This document shows, in pieces, positions 1 to 8,131 of a DNA stretch of 64,000 nt (its first letter is position 1; each line of letters opens with the position of its first letter). This stretch comes from JBBSEX01 sp038239345 (GTDB taxonomy: Bacteria; Acidobacteriota; Terriglobia; Bryobacterales; Bryobacteraceae). The stretch is from NCBI GenBank assembly GCA_038239345.1, contig JBBSEX010000006.1, positions 124,001 to 188,000 on the forward strand, in the 5' to 3' direction. A program made the translations under genes and the position numbers. The notes below the pieces were generated by a model that searched no databases, had not been told where the DNA came from, and saw only the letters and a list, made by a program, of their open reading frames with translations.

Positions 1-2
1 AA

Positions 3-557
3 CGTTTTTATCACAAGCCATTCGTGCTGGCCTCGGCAACGCTGATGCCTCTTGGCACGAACGAATTTGACGCCGCATGGTCAATCTGGGTGTTGGAGCA
101 TGTGCCAAATCCCGAAGCCGCGCTGCTGGAAATGCGCCGGGTGGTGAAAGATGGCGGATACATTTATCTCGCGCCAGCGTGGGACTGCCGCTTTTGGGCC
201 GCGGACGGGTATCCGGTGAGACCTTATAGCGATTTCGGGGTTGGCGGGAAAGTGATCAAGGCGTCAATTCCGGCACTGGTTTATTTCGGCAACGTGTCCA
301 AGTTTCCGATCCGCTTAGGGCGTGACGCCGCTTGGAAGGTTTCTGGAGCACCGACAAATCTGCACTACCGGCGTATCACACCAAATTACGATCACTATTG
401 GATGGCTGACAGCGATGCTATTAATACGCTAGACCGGAATGAAGTCGCCATCTGGTTTCTGAGTCGTGGCGACGAATGCTTGAACTGTGAAAGCGGTTTC
501 AGTGGCGTGGTCCAGGAAAACGATCCTCTGATCGTAAAGATCCACAAGCGCTCGTAA
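3..557 (+). CDS. Class I SAM-dependent methyltransferase, C-terminal part (5' end outside window)
   Basis: The reading frame is open to the left edge, so only the C-terminal ~184 residues are present. The visible start is the second half of a Methyltransf_11-type Rossmann fold: the segment FDAAWSIWVLEHVPNP is the usual post-motif-II strand and helix, followed by MRRVVKDGG, the loop before beta-strand 5. The SAM-binding GxGxG loop must lie upstream of the window. A long tail with several aromatic residues follows and may form a substrate-binding cap. It converges with the leftward transporter pair at 576-1348. The substrate cannot be read from the sequence. The fold call is fairly safe, but a specific function is not supported. 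Confidence 0.65.
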   Translation, partial: RFYHKPFVLASATLMPLGTNEFDAAWSIWVLEHVPNPEAALLEMRRVVKDGGYIYLAPAWDCRFWAADGYPVRPYSDFGVGGKVIKASIPALVYFGNVSKFPIRLGRDAAWKVSGAPTNLHYRRITPNYDHYWMADSDAINTLDRNEVAIWFLSRGDECLNCESGFSGVVQENDPLIVKIHKRS

Positions 558-575
558 GACCTGGCCAACCTGCGA

Positions 576-938
576 TCAACGGCCGATTTGGTTTCCAATT
601 CCTAAGAAGGCGATCCCCAGCAGTACGAGGCCGAGACCGGCGAGCTTTTGTCGCGTCAGTGGTTCCTTGAAAAAGATACGCGACCAGATGAGCGTCCAGA
701 TCGATCCCAGCGAGACGAGGGGATAGAGAATACTCAGTTCTCCCTTGCGAACGCCCAACAGGAAAAACACGGAGGATAATCCGTAAAGCACGATTCCCAC
801 GGCCAACGGCCAATTCGTGTAGAGAGACCGCATCGTCTTTTCGATGCGCGCGGAACCGGCTTTCAAAAAGACAGCGCCAAACGAACCGAAGAACGAACCC
901 ACGAGGACGTAGACCATCGACATGACCGGCGTCTTCAT
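576..938 (-). CDS. Four-TM DMT/EamA-half transporter subunit, second of a pair
   Basis: The 120-residue protein has four predicted hydrophobic helices and the conserved EamA-half signature GELSILYPLVSLGSIW followed by a charged FFKEPLT loop and a last helix. It is the size of SMR/ArnE-ArnF type half-transporters rather than a 10-TM EamA protein. Its start overlaps the stop of the upstream half (935-1348) by 4 bases, so the two are translationally coupled and probably form a heterodimer in the inner membrane. ArnE/ArnF flip a lipid-linked sugar and other relatives export small cations; the substrate here is unknown. Confidence 0.75.
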   Translation of the reverse strand: MKTPVMSMVYVLVGSFFGSFGAVFLKAGSARIEKTMRSLYTNWPLAVGIVLYGLSSVFFLLGVRKGELSILYPLVSLGSIWTLIWSRIFFKEPLTRQKLAGLGLVLLGIAFLGIGNQIGR

Positions 939-1348
939 CTCTTGCCCCGTCCGATAATGGCCACGCCGACTACGATTGTCGAGATTCCAATCAGCTTGTA
1001 CACGTTCATCGATTCATGGAATAAGGCGACCGACAAAATGGTGACCCAAACATAGCCTAGGGCGATTATGGGGTAGAGAATCGACAGCTCGCCATCGCGC
1101 AGGGCGGTGACCAGGAAGACCAGACTCACGCCGTACAGCCCAAATCCGCAAATAAGAAAAGGATTGCGGATTAAACCCAAAATGGTGGTTAGTAAGTCGG
1201 CATTAGCGAGCGAATTCGCTCCGTTCTTAATAAGGATCTGGCCGACGGCGTTGAAGAATGTACAGCAGAAAACAAGTCCGATCGACCTGTGTCTGGTCCC
1301 ATACTTCACTACGGGCGGTGCCGGGCGATCGGTGGTAGGAAGGCTCAA
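935..1348 (-). CDS. Four-TM DMT/EamA-half transporter subunit, first of a pair
   Basis: This is a 137-residue membrane protein with a short hydrophilic N-terminus and four hydrophobic helices. It carries the same signature as its partner, GELSILYPIIALGYVW, then FHESMN before the last helix. The two halves are clearly related, as expected for an antiparallel or pseudo-symmetric dimer of the drug/metabolite transporter superfamily. Its start lies 34 bases after the stop of the hydantoinase-B gene on the same strand, so the four leftward genes from 3760 to 576 could be one transcript. No SD-like sequence stands out. Confidence 0.75.
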   Translation of the reverse strand: MSLPTTDRPAPPVVKYGTRHRSIGLVFCCTFFNAVGQILIKNGANSLANADLLTTILGLIRNPFLICGFGLYGVSLVFLVTALRDGELSILYPIIALGYVWVTILSVALFHESMNVYKLIGISTIVVGVAIIGRGKR

Positions 1349-1382
1349 GAAACTCTCGGTAGTTCCTAATCAGGATAACAGG

Positions 1383-2984
1383 CTAGACGCGCTTAGCCGG
1401 GCGAGATTTATTGTTTCGTTTGCGCCTCCCAAAGCCGCCGCCACCCGGAGTTCCGACACGAAAGACGTCGCCCGCGTCTACCTGAAATCGGGCTTTTCCT
1501 GACAATTCGCGAGATCGCTTGCCGCTAATCAGGGTATTCCGCCCTGGTTCCCCGGGCTTGCCGCCCGCTAATCCGTATGGCCCGCGCTCGCGCCGATCGG
1601 ACAGAATGGTCACCTCCGCCGGCGCCAGGAATTCATACTCCCGGACGATTCCGTTGCCCCCGCCATGCGCACCCTCACCTCCCGAGAATGGTCGAATCCG
1701 ATAGCTGGCGATTCGCACGGGATACTGGTGCTCAAAGGCCTCAATCGGGGTATTCCAGCTATTGGTCATGTGGGTGTGGACGCCGTTCCACCCGGGGCCC
1801 CTGGCAGATGCGCCCATCCCGCCGGCGATCGTTTCGTAATAGGCGAACGGCCGGCCGCGAAGAGGATCCCAGCCACCAAAACTTAAGTTGTTCATGGTGC
1901 CCGAGCTTGCCGCTGGAATGGCCTGAGGGATCGCCCGGGACAAGGCTCCGAGCACGACGTCGGTGATTCGCTGCGAAGTTTCGACGTTACCCGCCGCCAT
2001 CGCCGCGGGCAGCTGAGCATTGACCAGGGTGCCCTCTGGAGCGACGATATGGATCGGGCGCTGCAGTCCTGAAGTATAGGGAATGTCTTCCTGCACCAGA
2101 CAGCGGAATACATACGTTGTCGCCGACACCGCGATTGCCAAATTCGCGTTCACGGGACCGGCTGCCTGGGGATCGGTGCCAGTGAAATCGACAACCGCCG
2201 AGTCGCCTTTGATCGTGACGGCAACCATGATCTTCAATGGCCGGGTGGACACGCCATCGCTGTCGAGATAATCCTGGAAGCGATACACACCCGCCGGGAT
2301 CCGGCCGATGACAGCCCGCATCATGCGCTCACTGTAATCCTGCAGCTGGCGCATGTTTCGGATTACCACAGGCTTGCCGTATTTCGTTACAAGCTCGCGC
2401 AATCGCCTGATGCCCCGCTCAATCGACATGATTTGCGCCATCAGGTCGCCGCGCCGTTCCTCGGGTGTCCTGACGTTGGCCAGGATCAGGTTCAGCAGGC
2501 CGGTATCTAATTTCCCGCCGCGAATCAGAAGCACGGGCGGAATCCGTATACCTTCCTGATAAATCTCTTTGGCGAGCGGCATGGATCCCGGACTCATTCC
2601 ACCAACGTCGGCATGATGCGCGCGATTGGCCACATAAAACGAGGGACGCTTATCGCCTTCGCAAAATACCGCTGAGACCACCGTGATATCGGGCAGATGT
2701 GTGCCGCCGCGGAAAGGATCGTTGAGAATCGCGACGTCGCCCGGCTCAAATTGAAACGCTTGCATGGCATGCCACACCGATAGAGGCATGGCCCCAAGAT
2801 GGACGGGCATGTGATCGCCCATCGCTACTGTCTCGCCATCGGCATCGTAAACGGCGCAGGAGTAATCCCGGCGTTCCTTGATATTGGCGGAGTAAGAAGT
2901 CTTCCGCAAGACCGCTCCCATTTCTTCGGCGATCGAGACCAGAAGATGGCGGAACAATTCGAGCTGGATAGAATTCGTGGTCAC
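1383..2984 (-). CDS. Hydantoinase B / oxoprolinase family protein
   Basis: The 533-residue protein matches the HyuB family, the ATP-dependent amidohydrolase subunit acting on hydantoins, 5-oxoproline or acetone. Typical segments are visible: the N-terminal FRHLLVSIAEEMG helix, the GDHMPVHLGAMP loop, LNDPFRGGTHLPDITV, ANRAHHADVGGMSPGSMP and the glycine-rich C-terminal DAGDVFRVGTPGGGGFG. The length is normal. The start is GTG at 2984 inside a GTGA overlap with the upstream secreted protein. No HyuA partner, which normally binds the nucleotide, lies in the window, so the enzyme may need a subunit encoded elsewhere or be a stand-alone relative. Confidence 0.9.
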   Translation of the reverse strand: MTTNSIQLELFRHLLVSIAEEMGAVLRKTSYSANIKERRDYSCAVYDADGETVAMGDHMPVHLGAMPLSVWHAMQAFQFEPGDVAILNDPFRGGTHLPDITVVSAVFCEGDKRPSFYVANRAHHADVGGMSPGSMPLAKEIYQEGIRIPPVLLIRGGKLDTGLLNLILANVRTPEERRGDLMAQIMSIERGIRRLRELVTKYGKPVVIRNMRQLQDYSERMMRAVIGRIPAGVYRFQDYLDSDGVSTRPLKIMVAVTIKGDSAVVDFTGTDPQAAGPVNANLAIAVSATTYVFRCLVQEDIPYTSGLQRPIHIVAPEGTLVNAQLPAAMAAGNVETSQRITDVVLGALSRAIPQAIPAASSGTMNNLSFGGWDPLRGRPFAYYETIAGGMGASARGPGWNGVHTHMTNSWNTPIEAFEHQYPVRIASYRIRPFSGGEGAHGGGNGIVREYEFLAPAEVTILSDRRERGPYGLAGGKPGEPGRNTLISGKRSRELSGKARFQVDAGDVFRVGTPGGGGFGRRKRNNKSRPAKRV

Positions 2985-3760
2985 GGCTTGGGGCTTTCCT
3001 CATCGGGTGGCTTGCAAACGCCGATTTGAATCGGGAACGCGGCCTGCGGGCGCCAGGTGTCACCATCCAGCCGTTCTACTCGCAAGGTTTTCGTAGAGGC
3101 GTGGGCAGATACTCGCCAGCCGGATTGCCTTAACGCCGATCGTGCCCCGCGGATCGCGACCGGTTTTTCCGTCACTTGGCGCAGCGTCCAGCTTCCGCCC
3201 CCGGTCATTGTTTCGTAGAGCTCATGCCGGCCCGCCGATGTTTCTCCGGTGGCTCCTCGCAAAATTGCGACGCTACCACTGGTCCGGCTCTCAAACCAAA
3301 ACTGCTCGATGGTGGACGGGCGCGATTCATCGAAAACCGGCTGGCGCCGCCAACTCTTACCGCCGTCGGTGGTCAGCAGGAAGAATGGATCGCGGGGAAC
3401 TGCTCCGAAGACCTGACCGCCGATCCAGCCTGTTTCAAAGTCGATGAACTGAATCTGTTCCAGCGTCGCCGAACGGATACGGGATTGTGGCTCGGTCCAA
3501 GTCGCGCCACGATCGTCGCTTGCCAGCAGGATCGAATAGAGTGTGGCTGTTTCCGTGTGCAAGTTACCGGCGAGAAAAAGCCTGGCGCCGACCGTTTCGA
3601 GCGATGCGATCTCCAGATATACCGGGCAGGGCTCGGCAGTAGTGCAGCTCAGCGAGCGCAAATCGTCTTCGCTGCAGTCGAATCGGATCGGCGTGGGCGA
3701 TTGCCCAGCGAGCGCCGCGCACAGCAGCAGATTGGAAGCTACAAGGAACCTCATCGGCAC
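2981..3760 (-). CDS. Secreted BNR/YCF48-like beta-propeller repeat protein
   Basis: The 259 residues begin with a plausible signal peptide (hydrophobic core VASNLLLCAALAG, cleavage near residue 20). The body contains Asp-box/BNR-like repeats, for example ASDDRGATWTEP and TTDGGKSWRRQP, and the FIDFETGWIGGQVFG phrase typical of YCF48-like photosystem-assembly or sialidase-type propellers. At this length only about half a propeller or a small one can form. It ends inside the hydantoinase-B start codon (4-base overlap) and is therefore probably cotranslated with it, an odd pairing of an extracytoplasmic with a cytoplasmic protein. Its role is unknown. Confidence 0.65.
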   Translation of the reverse strand: MPMRFLVASNLLLCAALAGQSPTPIRFDCSEDDLRSLSCTTAEPCPVYLEIASLETVGARLFLAGNLHTETATLYSILLASDDRGATWTEPQSRIRSATLEQIQFIDFETGWIGGQVFGAVPRDPFFLLTTDGGKSWRRQPVFDESRPSTIEQFWFESRTSGSVAILRGATGETSAGRHELYETMTGGGSWTLRQVTEKPVAIRGARSALRQSGWRVSAHASTKTLRVERLDGDTWRPQAAFPIQIGVCKPPDEESPKP

Positions 3761-3794
3761 TTGCGATTTTAACTCATGCTAAATTCTGAGCACT

Positions 3795-4172
3795 GTGTGG
3801 AATTGGTTGAAAGCGTTCGCTCCACCTCGCACCCCGCTTCACGGTTCTCCACAGCGGAGGCGGATCAAAACATATTCGGCGGATACCGGGCGCGTTTATC
3901 AATACGTATATGAAGGGTTTCGCCGGGGTAACGATGGTCAGGAATATGTTTTCGCTGTTACGGCCGATCGCAAGAATTACGTGCCGGTCAGCGTTCGGGT
4001 TACGGCGGCGGCAACCCCACCCGATCTTACGCCGACGGAACGATACGCGGTGGCAAAGCTCACGCTCCTGCGTGCTCTGGACCACCGCGGCCTGGAGCAA
4101 ATCAGCGAACCGATACAACCCGGATCAGAGGAAGTAGGCGATATTCTCCGGCAGTTGGATTTAGCGGGATGA
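3795..4172 (+). CDS. Hypothetical protein, 125 aa
   Basis: I do not recognise a family. The frame starts with GTG and encodes a soluble, basic protein with no signal peptide or membrane segment. The middle part (Y-V-Y-E-G-F then GQEYVFAVTADRKNYVPVSV) alternates like a beta-sheet, and the C-terminal third (TPTERYAVAKLTLLRALD) looks helical. It sits between two leftward genes and its last 12 bases overlap the 3' end of the PEP-CTERM-like gene at 4161. The regular amino-acid pattern and stop position argue that it is a real gene, but its function is open. Confidence 0.55.
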   Translation: MWNWLKAFAPPRTPLHGSPQRRRIKTYSADTGRVYQYVYEGFRRGNDGQEYVFAVTADRKNYVPVSVRVTAAATPPDLTPTERYAVAKLTLLRALDHRGLEQISEPIQPGSEEVGDILRQLDLAG

Positions 4173-4958
4173 TTTCCGCCGCCGCAGCCATCCGATTCCG
4201 GCGAGTCCCGTCACCGCCAGTAGCAGCGGGGCAGGCTCGGCTGTTTCCGATTGCATTTGCGGTTGCGGTGGGAAGCCAAGGGCCGCGGCGATCACATCGT
4301 TACCGCACGTCGCTGAGGCAAACGATACTCCCAACAATCCACCCACATAGTCCTGGTACAGCGCGTCCGGCGTCGATACAGATAGATTCACTTGAAACTT
4401 AGGACTATTCACTCCATCCGAACCCAGCGGCAAGATCGTGATGGTCCCCGGGTTGGCGCTGGTTAAGTCCGTCAAACTGCCGGCCGCATTGCGCAGCCAA
4501 ACGACCTGCTCCGGTCGGTATTGCGCCGCGGGATCATGTAACGCCTGTCGTGCCGTCATCGTTCCGCCGCTATTGTTTACCTGATAAACATGGCCGGCCT
4601 CCACCATCCCGCCCGTTGTTCCTCCATTTGTAGATCCAGCATGACTCAGTAGCGGAACGCCGTAGGCGTAGGCCCCGCCGAGCGTGAAGAAGATGTCGCC
4701 GGTATCGAGTCGAATAGAATCCACGGCGAAAGAATTGAGCGTCGAGTTTCCCGGTCCAAAGTTGTAAAACAAGCTCACGGTTGTAAGCGCCCGGCCGACT
4801 TCGATCTCAGCCTTCTGAATGTCAAACTCCCTGGTATCGCCAACTACATCTCCGTTATTGGTATTAAACGGATCCACGATCAGCAGAGGCGTTGCCTGAG
4901 ACGGCGTCAGGAATACAGCACTCAAGGTAAGCAGGAAAAGGAAATTTTTCACATCCAT
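4161..4958 (-). CDS. Secreted protein with PEP-CTERM-like sorting tail
   Basis: The 265-residue protein has a signal peptide (KNFLFLLTLSAVFLTPSQA) and a beta-rich, Ser/Thr/Gly/Asn-rich body. It ends in a proline-containing motif, one hydrophobic helix and a basic cluster (EPAPLLLAVTGLAGIGWLRR). This tripartite tail is that of PEP-CTERM proteins, which are processed by exosortase and exported to the surface, although EPAP replaces the usual PEP. The first and last thirds show no catalytic motif. It converges with and overlaps the 125-residue gene. It is likely a surface or extracellular-matrix protein; no exosortase gene is in the window. Confidence 0.6.
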   Translation of the reverse strand: MDVKNFLFLLTLSAVFLTPSQATPLLIVDPFNTNNGDVVGDTREFDIQKAEIEVGRALTTVSLFYNFGPGNSTLNSFAVDSIRLDTGDIFFTLGGAYAYGVPLLSHAGSTNGGTTGGMVEAGHVYQVNNSGGTMTARQALHDPAAQYRPEQVVWLRNAAGSLTDLTSANPGTITILPLGSDGVNSPKFQVNLSVSTPDALYQDYVGGLLGVSFASATCGNDVIAAALGFPPQPQMQSETAEPAPLLLAVTGLAGIGWLRRRKSSR

Positions 4959-5016
4959 CGTTAATGCAGCCCGGGAACCAAAGTGCGGGCGGGGAGAATG
5001 GCATCATAGATAGAGT

Positions 5017-5793
5017 ATGCCCGGGCCTCCAATTCCACCGCCGTTTGATGAAGTTGGACAGCGTCCGTTCTCTTTCTATCCCTCGATTCTGAACATCGAC
5101 CACAATGAGTGGCTGTTCCGAAAAGCAACATGGTCCGAGGTCCTGGTGTTCAATACGAAAACCAAAATGGAAATCTGGATGTCGCGGCGCTATGTCGGCG
5201 AGGTCTCACGGATTGAGGAGCCGGTGGTGATCGTCGGGTTGCTGAAAGAACTCGAATATAAGGCCGGAGCGGTGCTTCCGCATGAGCGTCGCGTCATTGA
5301 AATGCCCCGCGCGGTGAACGGGGGTTTCCAGCCCGCGGCTCCGCCTCCTAAGCCCGCACCCGTTGTCGGCATCCGTTTGGAGACGAAGACGGAGAGCCGC
5401 ATCGGCAGATTAATGCTTGCGATGATCGCCTTGGGAATCGTGGGATGTGTGTTGGTCGTGAGCTTTTTCCACGGTGGTTTGATTGGCACCCGGGTGAACT
5501 ATGCTCCTGTCCTACAGGACGACTTGCAGTTTTCGGCGAATGACGATTATTTCTCGATCGTGCGCCACTGGGGTCCGCCGGCTGAGGAACGTTGGCGTGC
5601 CGAACAAGGCGAGTTGCACTACCGGCTTCTCTCTTACCCGAGCCGCACTGTCTCGCTTATTTTGATGGGTACGGACCGCAAGAATGTGCGCTACCTGGGC
5701 GCGTTCGATAAGGACTGGCGCGTCGTCCATTCCGTTCCCTGGCCCGGGAACCGCGACAGTGCCACCATCTTAAAATCCTTGAAGCGGTTTTAA
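5017..5793 (+). CDS. Hypothetical single-pass membrane protein, 258 aa
   Basis: The layout is a cytoplasmic N-terminal domain of about 100 residues, a proline-rich linker (FQPAAPPPKPAPV, ~104-117), one transmembrane helix at about 131-153 and a C-terminal extracytoplasmic domain of about 100 residues. No family is recognised. The N-terminal domain carries WSEVLVFNTKTKMEIWMSRR, a beta-hairpin-like stretch. The gene lies 18 bases before the DUF885 gene on the same strand and opens a rightward series that reaches mfd. A role in envelope sensing or anchoring would fit the topology but is inference. Confidence 0.6.
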   Translation: MPGPPIPPPFDEVGQRPFSFYPSILNIDHNEWLFRKATWSEVLVFNTKTKMEIWMSRRYVGEVSRIEEPVVIVGLLKELEYKAGAVLPHERRVIEMPRAVNGGFQPAAPPPKPAPVVGIRLETKTESRIGRLMLAMIALGIVGCVLVVSFFHGGLIGTRVNYAPVLQDDLQFSANDDYFSIVRHWGPPAEERWRAEQGELHYRLLSYPSRTVSLILMGTDRKNVRYLGAFDKDWRVVHSVPWPGNRDSATILKSLKRF

Positions 5794-5811
5794 ATTCTAT
5801 CCGCAGTTACA

Positions 5812-7563
5812 ATGACTTCCATGAAGCATTTCCTGGCGCTAGTGCTGGCCGTTATCCCGGCAGTGGCACAAAATGACGCCTCGCCGCTGCATCGGCTGTT
5901 CGATGCCGAATGGGATTATCAGTTGGAGCAGAATCCAGTCCGCGCGTCTACCCGTGGCGACCGGCGATGGAATGCTCTGTGGCCCGATCGCAGTCTTGCG
6001 GCGATCGAGAAGCGTGAAAAGCACGATGCTGGCGTACTTCGTCAAATTAAAGCAATCGAGCGCTCCTCGCTGACTCCGGCCGATCAGTTAAATTACGATC
6101 TTTTTCGGCAACAGGTGGAGTGGCGCGTGGAAGAGGGCCAATACCGTTGGTATCTGATTCCCTTCGATCAGCGCGAGGGAATCCAGACCGAATCGGAACT
6201 CACGCAGACGCTTCGGTTCAATACGGTTACCGATTATTCCGATTGGATCGCGCGCCTGCGGACCTTTGATCAATATATGGATCAGACGATCGCCCTCTTG
6301 CGCGAAGGGGCGCGCGTCCATTTGGTCCAGCCGAAAAACATCGTCGAGCGGATCGCCGCGCAAGTGGACCGGCAATCCATCTCCGATCCGGATCAAAGCC
6401 CGTTCTACGCGCCGTTCACTAAGTTCTCCAGTAGCATTTCCGAGGCCGATCAAAAACGGCTGGCCGCTGAAGCACGCGCGGCGATCAGCAAGTCCGTCCT
6501 TCCATCCTTCCGCAAACTGAAACAGTTTCTGACGACCGAGTACATGCCCGCCGCCTACGGTAGCCCTGGCATCTGGCAGGCTCCCCAGGGTGCCAAGATC
6601 TATGCCTTCTTCGCTCGCAAATACACGACCACGAACCTGACGCCAGCCGAGATTCACCAGATCGGCCTGGGCGAAGTGAAGCGGATTCGGGGCGAGATGG
6701 ACGCGGTTATGCGGAAGACCGGATTCACCGGCACCTACGCCGAATTCCTGCAGTTCCTGCGTACCGATCCGCGCTTCTACTACAAGACTTCCGATGAACT
6801 TTTCGACGCCTATAAGGTGATCGCCAAGACGGTCGACCCGAATCTGATTAAAGTGTTTCGCCTGCTTCCTCGTACTCCGTACGGTGTGTTTCCTATTCCC
6901 GCGACAACAGCGCCCGACACGACGACTGCCTCCTATAATGAGCCGGCCGCCGATGGATCCCGGCCAGGTGGCTTCTATGTCAATCTGTACAAGCCGGAGA
7001 CGCGGCCGAAGTACGAGATGATGGCCCTCACGCTGCATGAATCCGTGCCCGGTCATCATGTACAGATCGCCCTGGCGCTCGAACAAGGCGCCGTTCCGAA
7101 GTTTCGTCGCGGCGATCACTATACGGCCTTCGTGGAAGGTTGGGGGCTCTATGCCGAATCTCTCGGCGAAGAGATGGGCCTCTACACCGATCCCTATTCC
7201 AAGTTTGGCCAGTTGACCTATGAAATGTGGCGCGCGGTGCGGCTTGTGGTGGATACCGGGATGCACTCGATGCGCTGGGATCGGCAAAAGGCCATCGATT
7301 ATTTCCTCGAAAATGCGGCCAAATCCGAATTAGATGTTACCAATGAAATCGATCGCTACATCGCCTGGCCAGGGCAAGCTCTTGCTTACAAAATCGGCGA
7401 GCTAAAAATCAAGGAACTCCGAGCGCGGGCGACGGCAAAGCTCGGGCCAAAGTTCGACCTTAAAGAGTTTCACGAAGTGGTTCTCAGTTCCGGCGCCCTC
7501 CCGCTTAACGTACTCGAACAACACATTGATGCCTGGATCGTCGCAGTAACGGCGCGCCCCTGA
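5812..7563 (+). CDS. DUF885 family secreted peptidase-like protein
   Basis: The 583 residues match the DUF885 family, thought to be zinc-dependent carboxypeptidase-like enzymes. The key motif HESVPGHH is at about residues 409-416 and is followed by FVEGWGLYAESLGEEMGLY, in which a Glu probably supplies the third metal ligand. A signal peptide starts at the Met at codon 4 (MKHFLALVLAVIPAVAQ), so translation may begin at 5821 rather than 5812. The length is typical and no key residue is missing. It is exported, probably to the periplasm. Substrate specificity is not established for the family as a whole. Confidence 0.85.
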   Translation: MTSMKHFLALVLAVIPAVAQNDASPLHRLFDAEWDYQLEQNPVRASTRGDRRWNALWPDRSLAAIEKREKHDAGVLRQIKAIERSSLTPADQLNYDLFRQQVEWRVEEGQYRWYLIPFDQREGIQTESELTQTLRFNTVTDYSDWIARLRTFDQYMDQTIALLREGARVHLVQPKNIVERIAAQVDRQSISDPDQSPFYAPFTKFSSSISEADQKRLAAEARAAISKSVLPSFRKLKQFLTTEYMPAAYGSPGIWQAPQGAKIYAFFARKYTTTNLTPAEIHQIGLGEVKRIRGEMDAVMRKTGFTGTYAEFLQFLRTDPRFYYKTSDELFDAYKVIAKTVDPNLIKVFRLLPRTPYGVFPIPATTAPDTTTASYNEPAADGSRPGGFYVNLYKPETRPKYEMMALTLHESVPGHHVQIALALEQGAVPKFRRGDHYTAFVEGWGLYAESLGEEMGLYTDPYSKFGQLTYEMWRAVRLVVDTGMHSMRWDRQKAIDYFLENAAKSELDVTNEIDRYIAWPGQALAYKIGELKIKELRARATAKLGPKFDLKEFHEVVLSSGALPLNVLEQHIDAWIVAVTARP

Positions 7564-7573
7564 CCTCCTGCAA

Positions 7574-8047
7574 ATGGGCCTGCTCTACAACCGTCCCGAT
7601 TTACTGCGGCAACGCTCCCTTTGGCGAGCGGAAGGAAAAACAGTTGTCTTTACTAACGGCTGTTTCGATCTCCTTCACCCCGGCCACGTCCGGCTACTGG
7701 AATCCGCCCGGTCGCTGGGTACTATTCTTATCGTCGCAATTAACACGGACTTGAGCGTCCAGACCTTAAAAGGACCGGCGCGGCCACTCAATCCGGAAGG
7801 GGACCGAGCCGAGCTCATAGCGAGCCTTGCCGCCGTCGACGCGGTGATCTTATTCAGCGAAGACACTCCGCGCGAACTGATAGCCGAACTGCTGCCGGAC
7901 GTCCTGGTGAAGGGCGGAGACTGGTCTCACTACATCGCCGGACGCGAAGAAGTGGAAGCCGCCGGCGGCACCGTGCTGGCGCTCGACTTTCAACCTGGTT
8001 ATTCCAGCACGAACATCATTGAAGAAATATTGACCCGCTCCTTGTGA
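7574..8047 (+). CDS. rfaE2: D-glycero-beta-D-manno-heptose 1-phosphate adenylyltransferase
   Basis: The 157-residue stand-alone nucleotidyltransferase corresponds to the C-terminal domain of E. coli HldE. The cytidylyltransferase-type HxGH motif is HPGH at residues 35-38 within FTNGCFDLLHPGHVR, and the C-terminal YSSTNIIEEI replaces the usual (I)SSTxxI nucleotide-binding motif. It transfers AMP to heptose 1-phosphate to give ADP-heptose for the lipopolysaccharide inner core. The kinase half (HldE domain 1) is not fused and not nearby, consistent with the split-gene arrangement common outside gammaproteobacteria. The gene starts 10 bases after the DUF885 stop. Confidence 0.92.
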   Translation: MGLLYNRPDLLRQRSLWRAEGKTVVFTNGCFDLLHPGHVRLLESARSLGTILIVAINTDLSVQTLKGPARPLNPEGDRAELIASLAAVDAVILFSEDTPRELIAELLPDVLVKGGDWSHYIAGREEVEAAGGTVLALDFQPGYSSTNIIEEILTRSL

Positions 8048-8131
8048 ATGTCTCGTCCTAAAATGGAATCGTCTACCATGCCAATAAGCAAGTCATCAGC
8101 CAAGCTAGCGGAGCAACCAACTAAACAGTGA
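8048..8131 (+). CDS. Possible 27-codon ORF between rfaE2 and mfd
   Basis: An ATG follows the rfaE2 stop codon directly (TGAATG). The frame runs 27 codons and its TGA overlaps the mfd GTG start as GTGA. The peptide is basic and Ser/Lys-rich (starts MSRPKMESSTM, ends LAEQPTKQ), with no membrane segment. No Shine-Dalgarno sequence is visible and codon evidence is too short to judge. If translated, it would hand ribosomes to mfd, which itself has only a weak SD and a GTG start. It may equally be a chance frame in an 80-base gap. Confidence 0.3.
   Translation: MSRPKMESSTMPISKSSAKLAEQPTKQ

Noticed and set aside
6088..7287. 399-codon frame antisense to the DUF885 gene
   Set aside because: It lies entirely inside a clearly conserved gene, is His/Arg/Gly-rich without domain patterns, and is explained by codon bias of the opposite strand.
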